From Rhodospirillaceae bacterium (GTDB lineage Bacteria > Pseudomonadota > Alphaproteobacteria > Rhodospirillales > Rhodospirillaceae): a stretch of DNA of 64,000 bases. Under the pieces are notes generated by a model. The model did no database searches. It had not been told where the DNA came from and saw nothing but the letters and a program-made list of their open reading frames with translations. The translations under genes and the position numbers were made by a program. Location of the stretch: NCBI GenBank assembly GCA_019694335.1, contig JAIBCD010000001.1, positions 1-64,000 on the forward strand, written 5' to 3'. The first letter of the stretch is position 1. Every line of letters starts with the position of its first letter. This document shows, one piece after another, positions 55,810-64,000 of this stretch.

Positions 55810-56451
55810 TTAGTCCATCTTCCGTAAAGTGATGCTCCTCCGGGCGCGTTCGATCAAGTCTTTCTCGACCGGCGCCCACGCATCCGTGATCTTACCATCC
55901 TTGATGAATTGGGCGGATGTGAGGCCGTCCGGCATCGCTTCGGCGTAAATGATCATCAATTCCTTGCGTTTCAATTCGTCCGGAATGTGCACGAACCGCA
56001 CGTTCACCATTTCGGCGGGAGCGGTATATCCCTTGTCGATGAGCAGCTTGCGCATGTGTTCGGCGTCGGAGCCGGGGCGGCCGGTTTCCTGTGTCGGCCC
56101 GAACCGCCCGCGCACGAAGAACGGCAGGCCGTCCAGGTCCGCGGTGGCGCCGGAGTAGGTGTATTTGGACTCCGGCTTTTCGGGTATCACCTCCTCGAAC
56201 TGGATCCACCACGACCGCGTGACGACCCTGTTCGCGTCGGCCTCGACGAACAGGTGCAGCTCGGCGTCGGCGACGCCATAGAGGATCCACCGGTCGGCGC
56301 CGACATAGGTCGCGGTGTCGGGCACGCTGATATGCACCGGCGGATCGTGCTGGGAACTCACGGTCGTGTTGCGGATGGCGCGCTCGGGGCGCAAGTCCTG
56401 GGCCAACGCCGGCGCGCACAGCAGGAGCAAGGCGGCGAGGGCGATCCTCAT
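55810..56451 (-). CDS. secreted protein of unknown function
   Basis: A 213-residue protein with a signal peptide (ending APALAQ). I do not recognise the family. The mature domain has VHISVPDTATYVGADRWIL, LHLFVEAD, RSWWIQFEEVIPE and VNVRFVHIPDELKRKELMIIYAE, a mixed alpha/beta pattern without Cys. Its ATG overlaps the stop of the oxygenase gene (ATGA), so it is coupled to it, and a 54-bp gap leads to the PF03640-like gene. Confidence 0.65.
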   Translation of the reverse strand: MRIALAALLLLCAPALAQDLRPERAIRNTTVSSQHDPPVHISVPDTATYVGADRWILYGVADAELHLFVEADANRVVTRSWWIQFEEVIPEKPESKYTYSGATADLDGLPFFVRGRFGPTQETGRPGSDAEHMRKLLIDKGYTAPAEMVNVRFVHIPDELKRKELMIIYAEAMPDGLTSAQFIKDGKITDAWAPVEKDLIERARRSITLRKMD

Positions 56452-57920
56452 GGGCCGTCCAGCGGGATGACGTCGAAGGCGTAGGAGATGCGCGCCTGGT
56501 CGGTCCGCAGCGGCCTTGTGCTATGCCAGAAGTACGACGGGAAGGTGAACAGCGCGCCTTCCGTGGGGCGGAGCTGAGTCGTCGGCATGGCGGTGGAGGG
56601 CTGGTTCCAGCGTTCGTCGCCACGGCCGAACTCTATCCATCCGGCGCGCGCGGGGTCGGTCTCGGTGATATCGCCCGGCACCGCGATGTAATACACGCCC
56701 GACAGCCAGCCATGCGGATGGAAGTGCGGTGCCTGGTAGCCCTTTTCCCTCAGGATCACGCCCCAGGAGTACAACCGGAAATCCCGGGGCGCGGCGCTAT
56801 GGAAGGGGTGCGCGGGGTTTGCGCGGGCCGCGGCGGCACGGCGGCGCACGACACCGGATAAGGCCGCGTTGAGCGCCTGAAGCGCGGGCGTGCGCGCATA
56901 GCCGACATCATCGGTCTGGTAGCCGAAGCGCGTGGTGTTGCGTTGATAGGCGAGGGTGGGCTCGCGCGCGATCTCCGCCGCGAGCGCCTGATGGAATGCG
57001 GCGCGGTTGGCGTAACCCGGCGGCAGGGGAAGCTCTTCACGCACCAGCAGCGCCATGTCGGACAGCGCCGCGAGTTCGTCCGTCCGCCCCAATTCACCCA
57101 GCGCGATGTGCTTGTACGCAAGGGAGGTGCTGTGCCCGGGCCTTGCCGCCAGCAGCGTGTCGGCGTGTTCCAGCACGTCGCGGTACTGGCGCGCTTCGAG
57201 CAGTGCCGGAAGCAGGTTGTTGGCTGGCCCGAAATCCTCAGGGTCGAAGGCATAGCCTTTGCGATAGGCGTCCGCGGCTTCCACCGGCCGCTGCAGGCGC
57301 TGATAGGCGAGGCCGAGCAGGAACCATGCGCCCGTGCGGCCATCCTTGGCCGCCGACGTGAGGAGCGCGATGGTGTCCTGGGCGCGGTCGTTGGCCAGCA
57401 GCGCGGCGGCGCGGATGATCTTGGTGTAGGAAGAAGCGGGCGCCAGCTTCTGTGCCTGATCGGTGAGCGCGAGCGCCGCGGCGCCGCCGCCAGCCGCGAG
57501 CGCGAGACGCGCTTGTCCGGTGAGAACCTGGGCGGCGAGCGCGGGCGCGGTGACCGCGGCCAGGATCGCGCGTGCCTCGTCGAACTGGAGGTGGTTGATG
57601 TGCAGGTCGGCGCGCTTGAGCGCCGGCGTTGCCCACTCCTCACCGGTCTTTCCGGACGTCAGCGCGAGAGGCCAATAGGCCCGCATCTGCTTCTTGGGCC
57701 TGACCGCGGCCACATGGTCGTACAGCGCCTGGGCCTCGGATTCGCGCCCGGTCCGCGCCCATCCGGCAGCCACGGCCAGGATTTCCGCGGGGTCGGCGGC
57801 GGTCAGTTTGGTTGAGGCGAGGAGGGCGGCGGTATCCAACGGGGCTTCATGGGGCTTCGGTGCGAACGCTGGAATTGTGCCCAGCCCCAGGGCCAGGAGC
57901 AACGCTTCCTTTAAAAACAA
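56448..57920 (-). CDS. TPR protein with C-terminal putative 2OG-Fe(II) oxygenase domain
   Basis: A 490-residue protein: TPR-like helices through about 60-300 (AGWARTGRESEAQALYDHV, GLAYQRLQRPVEAADAYRKG and others), then a domain of the 2OG-FeII_Oxy_5 type at about 370-485. Iron and cofactor marks are HFHPHGWLSGVYYIAVP (His ligand region) and LFTFPSYFWHSTRPL with RISYAFDV (distal His and Arg). TTG 57920 starts a weak signal-like segment (LLLALGLGTIPAFA); TTG 57902, after AAAGGAAGCG, is an alternative start. It probably modifies a protein side chain; the target is unknown. First gene of the operon divergent from cassette 3. Confidence 0.75.
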   Translation of the reverse strand: MFLKEALLLALGLGTIPAFAPKPHEAPLDTAALLASTKLTAADPAEILAVAAGWARTGRESEAQALYDHVAAVRPKKQMRAYWPLALTSGKTGEEWATPALKRADLHINHLQFDEARAILAAVTAPALAAQVLTGQARLALAAGGGAAALALTDQAQKLAPASSYTKIIRAAALLANDRAQDTIALLTSAAKDGRTGAWFLLGLAYQRLQRPVEAADAYRKGYAFDPEDFGPANNLLPALLEARQYRDVLEHADTLLAARPGHSTSLAYKHIALGELGRTDELAALSDMALLVREELPLPPGYANRAAFHQALAAEIAREPTLAYQRNTTRFGYQTDDVGYARTPALQALNAALSGVVRRRAAAARANPAHPFHSAAPRDFRLYSWGVILREKGYQAPHFHPHGWLSGVYYIAVPGDITETDPARAGWIEFGRGDERWNQPSTAMPTTQLRPTEGALFTFPSYFWHSTRPLRTDQARISYAFDVIPLDGP

Positions 57921-57954
57921 TCAGTTGGGTAGGACGTTTCGGTCGGGAAACTTG

Positions 57955-57960
57955 TATAAT
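57955..57960 (+). promoter_or_regulatory. candidate -10 box upstream of cassette 3
   Basis: TATAAT in CTTGTATAATATTAG, the most promoter-like AT-rich patch in the 283-bp divergent gap before cassette 3. It shares TATAATATT with 40199. No convincing -35 is visible, and it would leave a leader of about 240 bases; a second TATATTAA patch is at 58051-58058. Confidence 0.35.
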
Positions 57961-58203
57961 ATTAGAAATGTTCCAAAAACCCATGCCTAAACGCATGTAT
58001 CTGTCATGAAGCTGGCCGTGAAACCGCGAGAAGCCTCGCTGGATGTGGGGTATATTAAGGTGCGATGACTGGGTGAGTGAGCTGTCCGGGAGGGGGCGGC
58101 CGGCCGGGATGCGCCATACGCGCTTTCGCGGCCGGTTGCGGGGCTTTCGGACTCGATCGCGTGTGCTGTGCGTCCAATGCTGTGCGTGCAAGGGAGAGTT
58201 TCA

Positions 58204-59964
58204 TTGAAGTCCGAGGTTAAGTTTATTGCGTTCAAACGTTCGTTTGTTGCGTCGCTGCTGACGACGGCCGCCGCTGTTGCCGTGGCAAGTTGCTCGCAGG
58301 CTACGTCAGAGCGCGTCGCCAAGGCGCCCGCCGTCAAGTCCGCCCAGGTTGCAAATTATCAGGGCACCATCGCGCGCGTGCGCCGCATGACGCCCGAGCA
58401 GTATCACAACACCGTCGCATATATTTTCGGCGCCGATATCGACGTGGGTTCGCCGTTCGCGCCTCTGCGCCGCACCGACGGCCTGCTGGCCTCGGGCGCC
58501 GCATCGGTCGGCGTCACGACCGGCGAGCTGCAGCAGCTTCAGCGCAGTGCCTCCTCGATCGCCGCGCAGGTGATCGACAAGGGCAGCCTCGACCAGCACA
58601 CGCCGTCGCGCAGGGACTTCCTGGTTCCGTGCAAGCCCGTTGACGAAAACGCCGCCGATGACGCCTGCGCCACCAAGTTCGTCAAGGAAGTCGGCCGCCT
58701 TCTGTACCGCCGTCCGCTGTCCGAAGCGCGGGTCGCCGAATTCGTCAGCGACGCCCGCAAGGGCGCCAATGATCTGAAGAACTTCTACGCCGGCATCGCC
58801 GGTGTGGTCGAAGGCATGCTGCTCGATCCCAAGGTGCTGCTGATCGCCGACACGACCGAGCCCGATCCGGAACATCCCGGCCGGCGCCGCCTCGACGCCT
58901 ATTCGTTGGCTTCAAGGCTGTCGTTCTTCCTGTGGGATGCCGCGCCCGACGATCAGTTGATCAAGGACGCCGAGAGCGGCCTGCTGTTCACCGCCAAGGG
59001 CCGCGCCAAGGTCGTCGACCGCATGTTGGCGAGCCCGCGCATCGAGCAGGGCACGCGCGCCTTCTTCGACGACATGTTCGGTTTCGAGGACTTCGGCAAC
59101 CTGGCCAAGGACGCCTCGGTCTATCCGGTGATGACCGGCGCCACCATCAAGGACGCGCGCGAACAGACCATGCGCACCGTGGTGGATCATCTGCTGACCC
59201 GCAACCAGGACTATCGCGATCTCTACACCACGCGCAAAACCTTCATGTCGCCGGCGCTCGCGACCGTCTACCAGGTTCCGACCAAGCCGGGCTGGGTGCC
59301 GTACGAGTTCCCGGCCGACAGCCCGCGCATCGGTCTGTTGACCCAGATCAGCTATCTCTCGCTGCACGCGCATCCGGCGCGCTCATCGCCGACCTATCGC
59401 GGCAAGGCGCTGCGCGAGCGCCTGTTGTGCCAGAAGGTGCCGCCGCCGCCGGCCAACGTCGACTTCTCGATCCTGGAAAACCCCAATCCCCTGCTCAAGA
59501 CCGCCCGTCAGCGGCTTGAGGCGCACCGCGCCAACCCGGTGTGCGCGGGGTGCCACAAGATCACCGACCCGATGGGCTTGGCGCTCGAGAATTTCGACGG
59601 CGCCGGCCGCTTCCGCGCACAGGAGAAGGGCGCGGACATCGACGCCTCGGGCAGCCTCGACGGCAAGGAATTCACCAACGTGGTCGGCCTCGGCCAGGCC
59701 ATGCACGACCACCCGCAGCTCACCTCGTGCCTGGTGCGCCGGGTTTACAGCTACGCCACCGGCGGGCCGCTCTCGTCCGCCGATGACGGTGCGATCACCG
59801 CGCTCAATGCCGCGTTCGGACAGGCGGGCTACCGCTACCCGGCGCTGCTGCGCATGATCGCGACCAGCGATGCCTTCTATGAAATCGTCGAACCGGCGGG
59901 TGAGACGAAGGCTGCGCAGAATTCGGTTTCTGGGCAGTCTGAAACCACCGCCGTGACCAAGTAA
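58204..59964 (+). CDS. cassette 3, protein A: DUF1592-type lipoprotein with one c-type haem motif
   Basis: A 586-residue lipoprotein. TTG 58204 has AGGGAGAG five bases upstream and opens a signal with lipobox AVASC (Cys30). Blocks are MTPEQYHNTVAYIFGA, RLDAYSLASRLSFFLWD, DSPRIGLLTQ, RSSPTYRGKALRERLLC and CAGCH at 447-451, followed by DPMGLALENFDGAG. The recurring Cys (VPCKP, DDACATKF, LLCQK, SCLVRR) match copies 1 and 2. It is closer to copy 2 in the C-terminal half. First gene of an A-B-C-D operon. Confidence 0.85.
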   Translation: MKSEVKFIAFKRSFVASLLTTAAAVAVASCSQATSERVAKAPAVKSAQVANYQGTIARVRRMTPEQYHNTVAYIFGADIDVGSPFAPLRRTDGLLASGAASVGVTTGELQQLQRSASSIAAQVIDKGSLDQHTPSRRDFLVPCKPVDENAADDACATKFVKEVGRLLYRRPLSEARVAEFVSDARKGANDLKNFYAGIAGVVEGMLLDPKVLLIADTTEPDPEHPGRRRLDAYSLASRLSFFLWDAAPDDQLIKDAESGLLFTAKGRAKVVDRMLASPRIEQGTRAFFDDMFGFEDFGNLAKDASVYPVMTGATIKDAREQTMRTVVDHLLTRNQDYRDLYTTRKTFMSPALATVYQVPTKPGWVPYEFPADSPRIGLLTQISYLSLHAHPARSSPTYRGKALRERLLCQKVPPPPANVDFSILENPNPLLKTARQRLEAHRANPVCAGCHKITDPMGLALENFDGAGRFRAQEKGADIDASGSLDGKEFTNVVGLGQAMHDHPQLTSCLVRRVYSYATGGPLSSADDGAITALNAAFGQAGYRYPALLRMIATSDAFYEIVEPAGETKAAQNSVSGQSETTAVTK

Positions 59965-59984
59965 TCCCAGGGAGGATTAGTAAA

Positions 59985-61322
59985 ATGAAAGACATCACTC
60001 GCCGCCGCATCCTGCGTGGTGTGGTTGACGGCTCCAAAGTCACCGTCGCGCTGCCGTTCCTCAATGCTTTCCTGAACGGCAACGGCACCGCGCTCGCCGA
60101 CGGTGCGCCGCTGCCGGTGCGCTTCGGCACCTGGGCCTGGGGCCTTGGCATGAACGAAAAAATCTTCGTGCCCAAGACCAAGGGCGCCGACTGGGAACTC
60201 CCTGAGGAAATCGAATCCCTCAAGAACGTCAAGAAGCACATCAACCTGTACACGCGCTTCAACGGCTTCCGCGACGCGGCGCCGAACCTGTGCCACAAGA
60301 CCGGCTGGGTGATCAGCCGCGCCGGCATCGCGCCGATGAACCAGACCGACTATCCCGGCGAGACCATCGACATCTCGATCGCCAAGAAGATCGCGGGTCC
60401 GACCCGGTTCTCGGTGCTCACCACCACCGCCACCGGCAACATCCGCGACAGCTTCTCTTATGAAAACGCGAACTCGATGAGCATCGCGGACTACTCGCCG
60501 ATCCTGTTCTACACCAAGCTGTTCGGTGAGGATTTCCAGGATCCGAACGCGAAGGAGTTCAAGCCGAACCCGCGCGTGATGGTGCGCAAGAGCGTGCTGT
60601 CGGGCATCATGGACAGCGCCAAGGATCTGCAGGGTACCGTCGGCGCCGAGGACAAGCAGCGCCTCGACCAATACTTCACCGGCCTGCGCGAGCTGGAGCG
60701 CCAGTTCGACCAGCAGCTCCAGAAGCCCGAGCCGCGCGCCGCCTGCGTCGTCGGCAAGTCGCCGAAGGACGAGCCGCAAGCCGGCCTCGACTACAAGCTG
60801 GTCGGCAAGCGTCACGAGATGATGACCGACCTCCTGGTCATGGCGATCACTTGCGACCAGAGCCGCGTGTTCAATATGGCTTACTCGCAGTCGGCGGCCG
60901 CCACCTCCAAGACCGGCTACGACAAGCCGCACCACACCGCCAGCCACGAGGAGCCGGTGGACTTCGACCTCGGTTACCAGCCGCAGGTGTCGTGGTTCAT
61001 CCGCCGCTCGATGGAAAGCTGGGCCTACTTCGTCGAGGCCTTCGCCAAGCAAAAGGAAGGCGACGGCACCTTGCTCGACAACGTGCTGATCTATGCCACC
61101 ACCGACCAGTCGCTCGCGCGCATCCACTCGATCGACAACCAGCCGATGTTCACGGCCGGCCGCGCCGGCGGCAAGATCAAGACCGGCCTGCATGTGGTCG
61201 GTGACGGCACGCCGGGCACCCGCCTCGGCTATACCGCCATGAAGGTCATGGGCCTCGACGTCAGCGGCTGGGGCACGCAGTCCAACGCGACCCAGAAGGA
61301 AATCGGGGAGATCATCGCATGA
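59985..61322 (+). CDS. cassette 3, protein B: Tat-exported DUF1552 protein
   Basis: A 445-residue DUF1552 protein with a Tat signal, ITRRRILRGVVDGSKVTVA. Family blocks are RFGTWAWGLGMNEKIFVP, HINLYTRFNGFRDAAPNLC, HKTGWVISRAGIAP, FGEDFQDPNAKEF, VRKSVLSGIMD and LDQYFTGLRELERQ. The signature region reads HHTASHEE from residue 316: closer to HXXSHH than the other two copies but again with Glu last, and the Cys of copies 1 and 2 here is Ala. It starts 20 bp after A and overlaps the start of C by four bases (ATGA). Confidence 0.85.
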   Translation: MKDITRRRILRGVVDGSKVTVALPFLNAFLNGNGTALADGAPLPVRFGTWAWGLGMNEKIFVPKTKGADWELPEEIESLKNVKKHINLYTRFNGFRDAAPNLCHKTGWVISRAGIAPMNQTDYPGETIDISIAKKIAGPTRFSVLTTTATGNIRDSFSYENANSMSIADYSPILFYTKLFGEDFQDPNAKEFKPNPRVMVRKSVLSGIMDSAKDLQGTVGAEDKQRLDQYFTGLRELERQFDQQLQKPEPRAACVVGKSPKDEPQAGLDYKLVGKRHEMMTDLLVMAITCDQSRVFNMAYSQSAAATSKTGYDKPHHTASHEEPVDFDLGYQPQVSWFIRRSMESWAYFVEAFAKQKEGDGTLLDNVLIYATTDQSLARIHSIDNQPMFTAGRAGGKIKTGLHVVGDGTPGTRLGYTAMKVMGLDVSGWGTQSNATQKEIGEIIA

Positions 61323-62707
61323 GAAAGCGGGGCATGAGAAAGCAGCTCCTGATCGGCTTTGCCGGAGCTGCCGCCGTCGCGGCGTTCGCGGCGCCGGTGG
61401 TGAAGCTCTCGGCGGCCGAGACCATCGCGCGCGCCGTGATCCCGGCCGAGCGTGAGGAAGCCCAGAAAGTGCCGATGCCGCCGGTATTCCATGTGGAATA
61501 TACCGAACTGGACGGCCCGGTGTTCGCCGACGCTCAAGGCCGCACGCTGTACTTCTGGCCGAACACCACCATGCGCAATGGCGTCACCGGCGATCCCAAG
61601 AATCAGTCCATGTGCACGGACAAGGTCCAGACGCACACCGCCGGCCTGATGAGCCCGTATCCGCCGGGGCTGGAACTGCCGGAACTCAAGACCCGCAAGA
61701 GCTGCCTCGACATGTGGCCGGCGGTCTACGCGGCCGATGACGCAAAGCCGGTTGGCGCGTTCACCGTCATCACCGGCAAGGACGGCAAGAAGCAGTGGGC
61801 CTATGACCAGCACGCTCTTTACACCTCGGACCAGGATAAGGTTCCGGGCGATGTGAATGGCGCCTCCACCAAGGGCGGCCAGGGCGATGGCCCGGCGGCC
61901 CGCGACGTGGCGCAGGTTCCGAGCGCCGTGCCGCCCGGGTTCCTGGTGCGCACGTCGGCCGAGGGGCGCATGCTGCTCAACGACAAGAACTACTCGGTCT
62001 ACATGTGGGACAAGGATCAGGCGAACAAGTCCAACTGCGACGCCGCCTGCACCCGCAGCTGGGTGCCGGTGGTGGCCTCGGTCGCCGCCCAGCCGCAAGG
62101 CGAGTGGTCGATCTTCGAACGGTCGCCCGGCGTGCGTCAGTGGGCGTTCCGCAAGAAGCCGCTCTACACCTACGCGCTCGATGCCGAGACCCGCAGCCAG
62201 CAGGGCAGCGACATCCCCGGCTGGCACAATGTCTATGTGCAGAAGGCGCCGGCGTTCCCGAAGGAGTTCACCCAGCAGGATAGCGAGACCGGTGTCGTGC
62301 TCGCCGATGCCAAGGGCAAGACCATCTACACCTATAACTGCGCCGATGACTCGGTCGATCAATTGTCCTGCGATTCCATGGACAGCCCGCAGAGCTACCG
62401 CCTCGCGATCTGCGGCGGCGGCAAGGTCGAACGCTGCCTGCGCGACTGGCCTTATGTGGTCGCGGCGAAGGACGCCAAGAGCACGAGCCGTACCTGGTCC
62501 GTGGTCGAAGTCGACCCGCAGACCGGCCACGCCGCCGAGCCCGGCAAGGGCCTGAAGGTGTGGGCCTACCAGGGCCAGCCGGTCTACACGCATATCCTCG
62601 ACAAGAAGCCGGGCGACCTGCTCGGCAACGGCAACGGTGAATTCGGCGGCAGCCGCAATGGCTTCCGCGCTTTCATCCTGCGCGACGATTTCTTTGGCGG
62701 CCGCTAA
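61319..62707 (+). CDS. cassette 3, protein C: secreted protein with three PF03640-like repeats
   Basis: A 462-residue secreted protein; signal-type N-terminus (LLIGFAGAAAVAAFAAPV). Repeat 1: FADAQGRTLYFWPN, SCLDMWPAVYA, KKQWAYDQHALYTS. Repeat 2: YSVYMWDKDQANKSNCDAAC, VRQWAFRKKPLYTY. Repeat 3: VLADAKGKTIYTYNC, LKVWAYQGQPVYTH. Two starts are possible because GCATGAGAAAG occurs twice, at 61317 and 61332: the first overlaps the stop of B (ATGA) and the second, MRKQLLIGF, follows GCGGGG. Cysteine positions match the other C proteins. Confidence 0.8.
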   Translation: MRKRGMRKQLLIGFAGAAAVAAFAAPVVKLSAAETIARAVIPAEREEAQKVPMPPVFHVEYTELDGPVFADAQGRTLYFWPNTTMRNGVTGDPKNQSMCTDKVQTHTAGLMSPYPPGLELPELKTRKSCLDMWPAVYAADDAKPVGAFTVITGKDGKKQWAYDQHALYTSDQDKVPGDVNGASTKGGQGDGPAARDVAQVPSAVPPGFLVRTSAEGRMLLNDKNYSVYMWDKDQANKSNCDAACTRSWVPVVASVAAQPQGEWSIFERSPGVRQWAFRKKPLYTYALDAETRSQQGSDIPGWHNVYVQKAPAFPKEFTQQDSETGVVLADAKGKTIYTYNCADDSVDQLSCDSMDSPQSYRLAICGGGKVERCLRDWPYVVAAKDAKSTSRTWSVVEVDPQTGHAAEPGKGLKVWAYQGQPVYTHILDKKPGDLLGNGNGEFGGSRNGFRAFILRDDFFGGR

Positions 62708-62731
62708 TCACACGCGACTTGGGAGATAGTC

Positions 62732-63826
62732 ATGAAGAACCTCATTCAGAAGACGGCCTTCGCCGCGGTGGTGATGGGTGGATTTGGCATGGCGACCACT
62801 GTCGCCAGCGCCGATGAAGCGGTGCCCGGTCTGCAGAACCGCACCATCGGCTACGTGCTGACCAGCGCCAACTGGGGCCTCTACCAGACCCCGGACGGCA
62901 AGCAGGAATGCCCGGACGGTTTCAACGAAGGCCCGCGCGAGCAGTTCAAGGCGCTGTATCCGAACCTCGGTACCGTCGACGGCACCCAGCTCGAGCGCGA
63001 GAGCGCCTCGCGTTACCCCATGGATAAGGCCGATAACTTTCCCTATCACGACGTGAAGGGAAAGATCGGCATCGGCCTCAATCTCGACGGCAAGGTCGGC
63101 GAGAACGATTTCACCTCGACCGACGGCGAGAAGGGGATCGACAACAACCTCTACCGCGCCATCGGCTGCACCCGCCTGTTCCGCGCGCCGGACGGCACCT
63201 ACGCCAACTTCACCGACCTTTGGGTCCGTGAGATGAACTTCAACCGCGTGCTGGTGGAACTCACCAACGTCGACAGCCTGACCAACGATCCCGCCGTGGA
63301 TGTCACCATCTACCGCGGCCGTGACAAGCTGATGACCGACGCGACCGGCGCGAACATCATGCCGGGCGGGTCCAACCGCGTGGACTACCGGTTCGGCAAG
63401 AACTTCATCACCCACATGAAGGGCAAGATCGAGAACGGCGTGCTCACCACCGAGGCGGCCGATGTGCATTGGCCGTGGGCGGTGTTCCTCGGCCGTCCCG
63501 GCGCCTATGACTTCAAGGGCGCCCGCTTCAAGCTGGCCCTGACCGGCGACAAGGCGCAGGGGCTCATGGGCGGCTACTCCGACATCGACACCTGGTACAT
63601 GCAGCTGGTGCGCTCGTGGTCGACCCACCACTCCAGCTACGGCGGGCTGTCGCAGCCTTCGTTCTATCGGGCCCTGCATCGCCTGGCCGACGGCTACCCG
63701 GGTCCGGACGGCAAGATGACCGCCATCTCCTCGGTGTTGAACATCAAGATGGTCCAGATCTTCATCGAGCACGAAGGTCAGAAAGTCGCGGCTGCCTCCG
63801 ACGCCAAAGCCAAGGCGGCGCATTAG
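62732..63826 (+). CDS. cassette 3, protein D: secreted protein of unrecognised family
   Basis: A 364-residue homologue of the D proteins at 9932 and 32833. Signal peptide to about TVASAD. Family blocks: NRTIGYVLTSANWGLYQT, GKQECPDGFNEGPREQF, GIGLNLDGKVGENDFTS, GIDNNLYRAIGCTRLFR, VELTNVDSLTNDPAVDVTI, YRGRDKLMTDATG, KGKIENGVLTTEA, GLMGGYSDIDTWYM and SYGGLSQPSFYRALHRLAD. The Cys in ECP and IGC are the only ones in the mature chain, so a disulfide is likely. The start follows GGGAGATAGTC. Confidence 0.78.
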   Translation: MKNLIQKTAFAAVVMGGFGMATTVASADEAVPGLQNRTIGYVLTSANWGLYQTPDGKQECPDGFNEGPREQFKALYPNLGTVDGTQLERESASRYPMDKADNFPYHDVKGKIGIGLNLDGKVGENDFTSTDGEKGIDNNLYRAIGCTRLFRAPDGTYANFTDLWVREMNFNRVLVELTNVDSLTNDPAVDVTIYRGRDKLMTDATGANIMPGGSNRVDYRFGKNFITHMKGKIENGVLTTEAADVHWPWAVFLGRPGAYDFKGARFKLALTGDKAQGLMGGYSDIDTWYMQLVRSWSTHHSSYGGLSQPSFYRALHRLADGYPGPDGKMTAISSVLNIKMVQIFIEHEGQKVAAASDAKAKAAH

Positions 63827-63858
63827 TCGCGATTTAAGTCGGCATTCAAACCCGACCG

Positions 63859-63893
63859 AAGGGCCTGCTCGCGAGAGCAGGCCCTTTGTTTTT
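63859..63893 (+). terminator. rho-independent terminator of cassette 3
   Basis: AAGGGCCTGCTC (63859-63870) pairs with GAGCAGGCCCTT (63875-63886) around GCGA, followed by TGTTTTT. The 107 bases after it hold no gene; TATAAT at 63949-63954 may belong to a promoter for a gene beyond the window. Confidence 0.92.
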
Positions 63894-64000
63894 GGGCGAG
63901 GCGGCGGGCATTGCTGCATGTGCGAAATTACTTTTGCGAGAATTTTAATATAATTCCCTTAGAACGATTTCTGGCTTGCGCCAGCCTTGCAGAAAATCGG

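Overview
The window is a GC-rich piece of a bacterial chromosome, densely coding on both strands, with no rRNA, tRNA, CRISPR array, transposase or phage gene recognised. The best guess is an alphaproteobacterium. The evidence is a DUF6481 coiled-coil gene, the types of AMP nucleosidase and quinone-dependent PyrD, large TonB-dependent receptors with an EEVVVTGTR-type TonB box, and an extragenic hairpin of a kind common in that class. Some of the exported families also occur in other soil Proteobacteria, so the assignment is moderate. A perfect parS palindrome at 11144-11159 suggests the window lies in the origin-proximal part of the chromosome.

The dominant feature is a four-gene export cassette present three times. 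I call its members A (lipoprotein with DUF1587/1592/1588/1585-type regions and one CAGCH haem motif), B (Tat-exported DUF1552 protein), C (secreted protein with three PF03640-like repeats) and D (secreted protein of a family I do not recognise). Cassettes 1 (5563-11017) and 3 (58204-63826) run A-B-C-D; cassette 2 (31456-37100) runs C-D-A-B. A single-repeat relative of C lies at 55336-55755, in a small operon with a TPR/2OG-oxygenase gene, divergent from cassette 3.

Layout. 1-5.4 kb: aldolase fragment, TonB-dependent receptor, PEBP-like protein, DUF1028 protein, cystathionine beta-lyase. 5.5-11 kb: cassette 1. 11-12.3 kb: parS inside a possible 25-residue ORF, then a B3-like metallo-hydrolase. 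12.6-21.6 kb: TonB receptor, three exported amidases, dienelactone hydrolase. 21.9-26.3 kb: beta-propeller protein, small membrane protein, class II aldolase running into an exported rhodanese, two small secreted proteins. 26.6-30.8 kb: third TonB receptor; pyrD, apparently with a CTG start, behind a small membrane protein. 31.5-37.1 kb: cassette 2. 37.4-43 kb: paired methyltransferases, SPW membrane protein, DUF3095 protein, chorismate mutase and CapA-like protein. 43.4-47.7 kb: purine salvage. 48-55.3 kb: DUF6481, Cys-less DsbA-like protein, LRV-like membrane protein, two more beta-propeller proteins, GMC oxidoreductase, FkbM methyltransferase. 55.3-63.8 kb: 2OG-oxygenase operon and cassette 3.

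How the genes may work together. Two housekeeping modules are clear. AMP nucleosidase, adenine deaminase, an NCS2 purine permease and hypoxanthine phosphoribosyltransferase form a route AMP to adenine to hypoxanthine to IMP. PyrD and chorismate mutase serve pyrimidine and aromatic synthesis. The rest is strongly biased to exported proteins: three receptors, three amidases, three propellers, a hydrolase, a rhodanese and three cassettes. This suggests envelope-based handling of an unidentified substrate, with the cassettes as the most interesting unexplained system.
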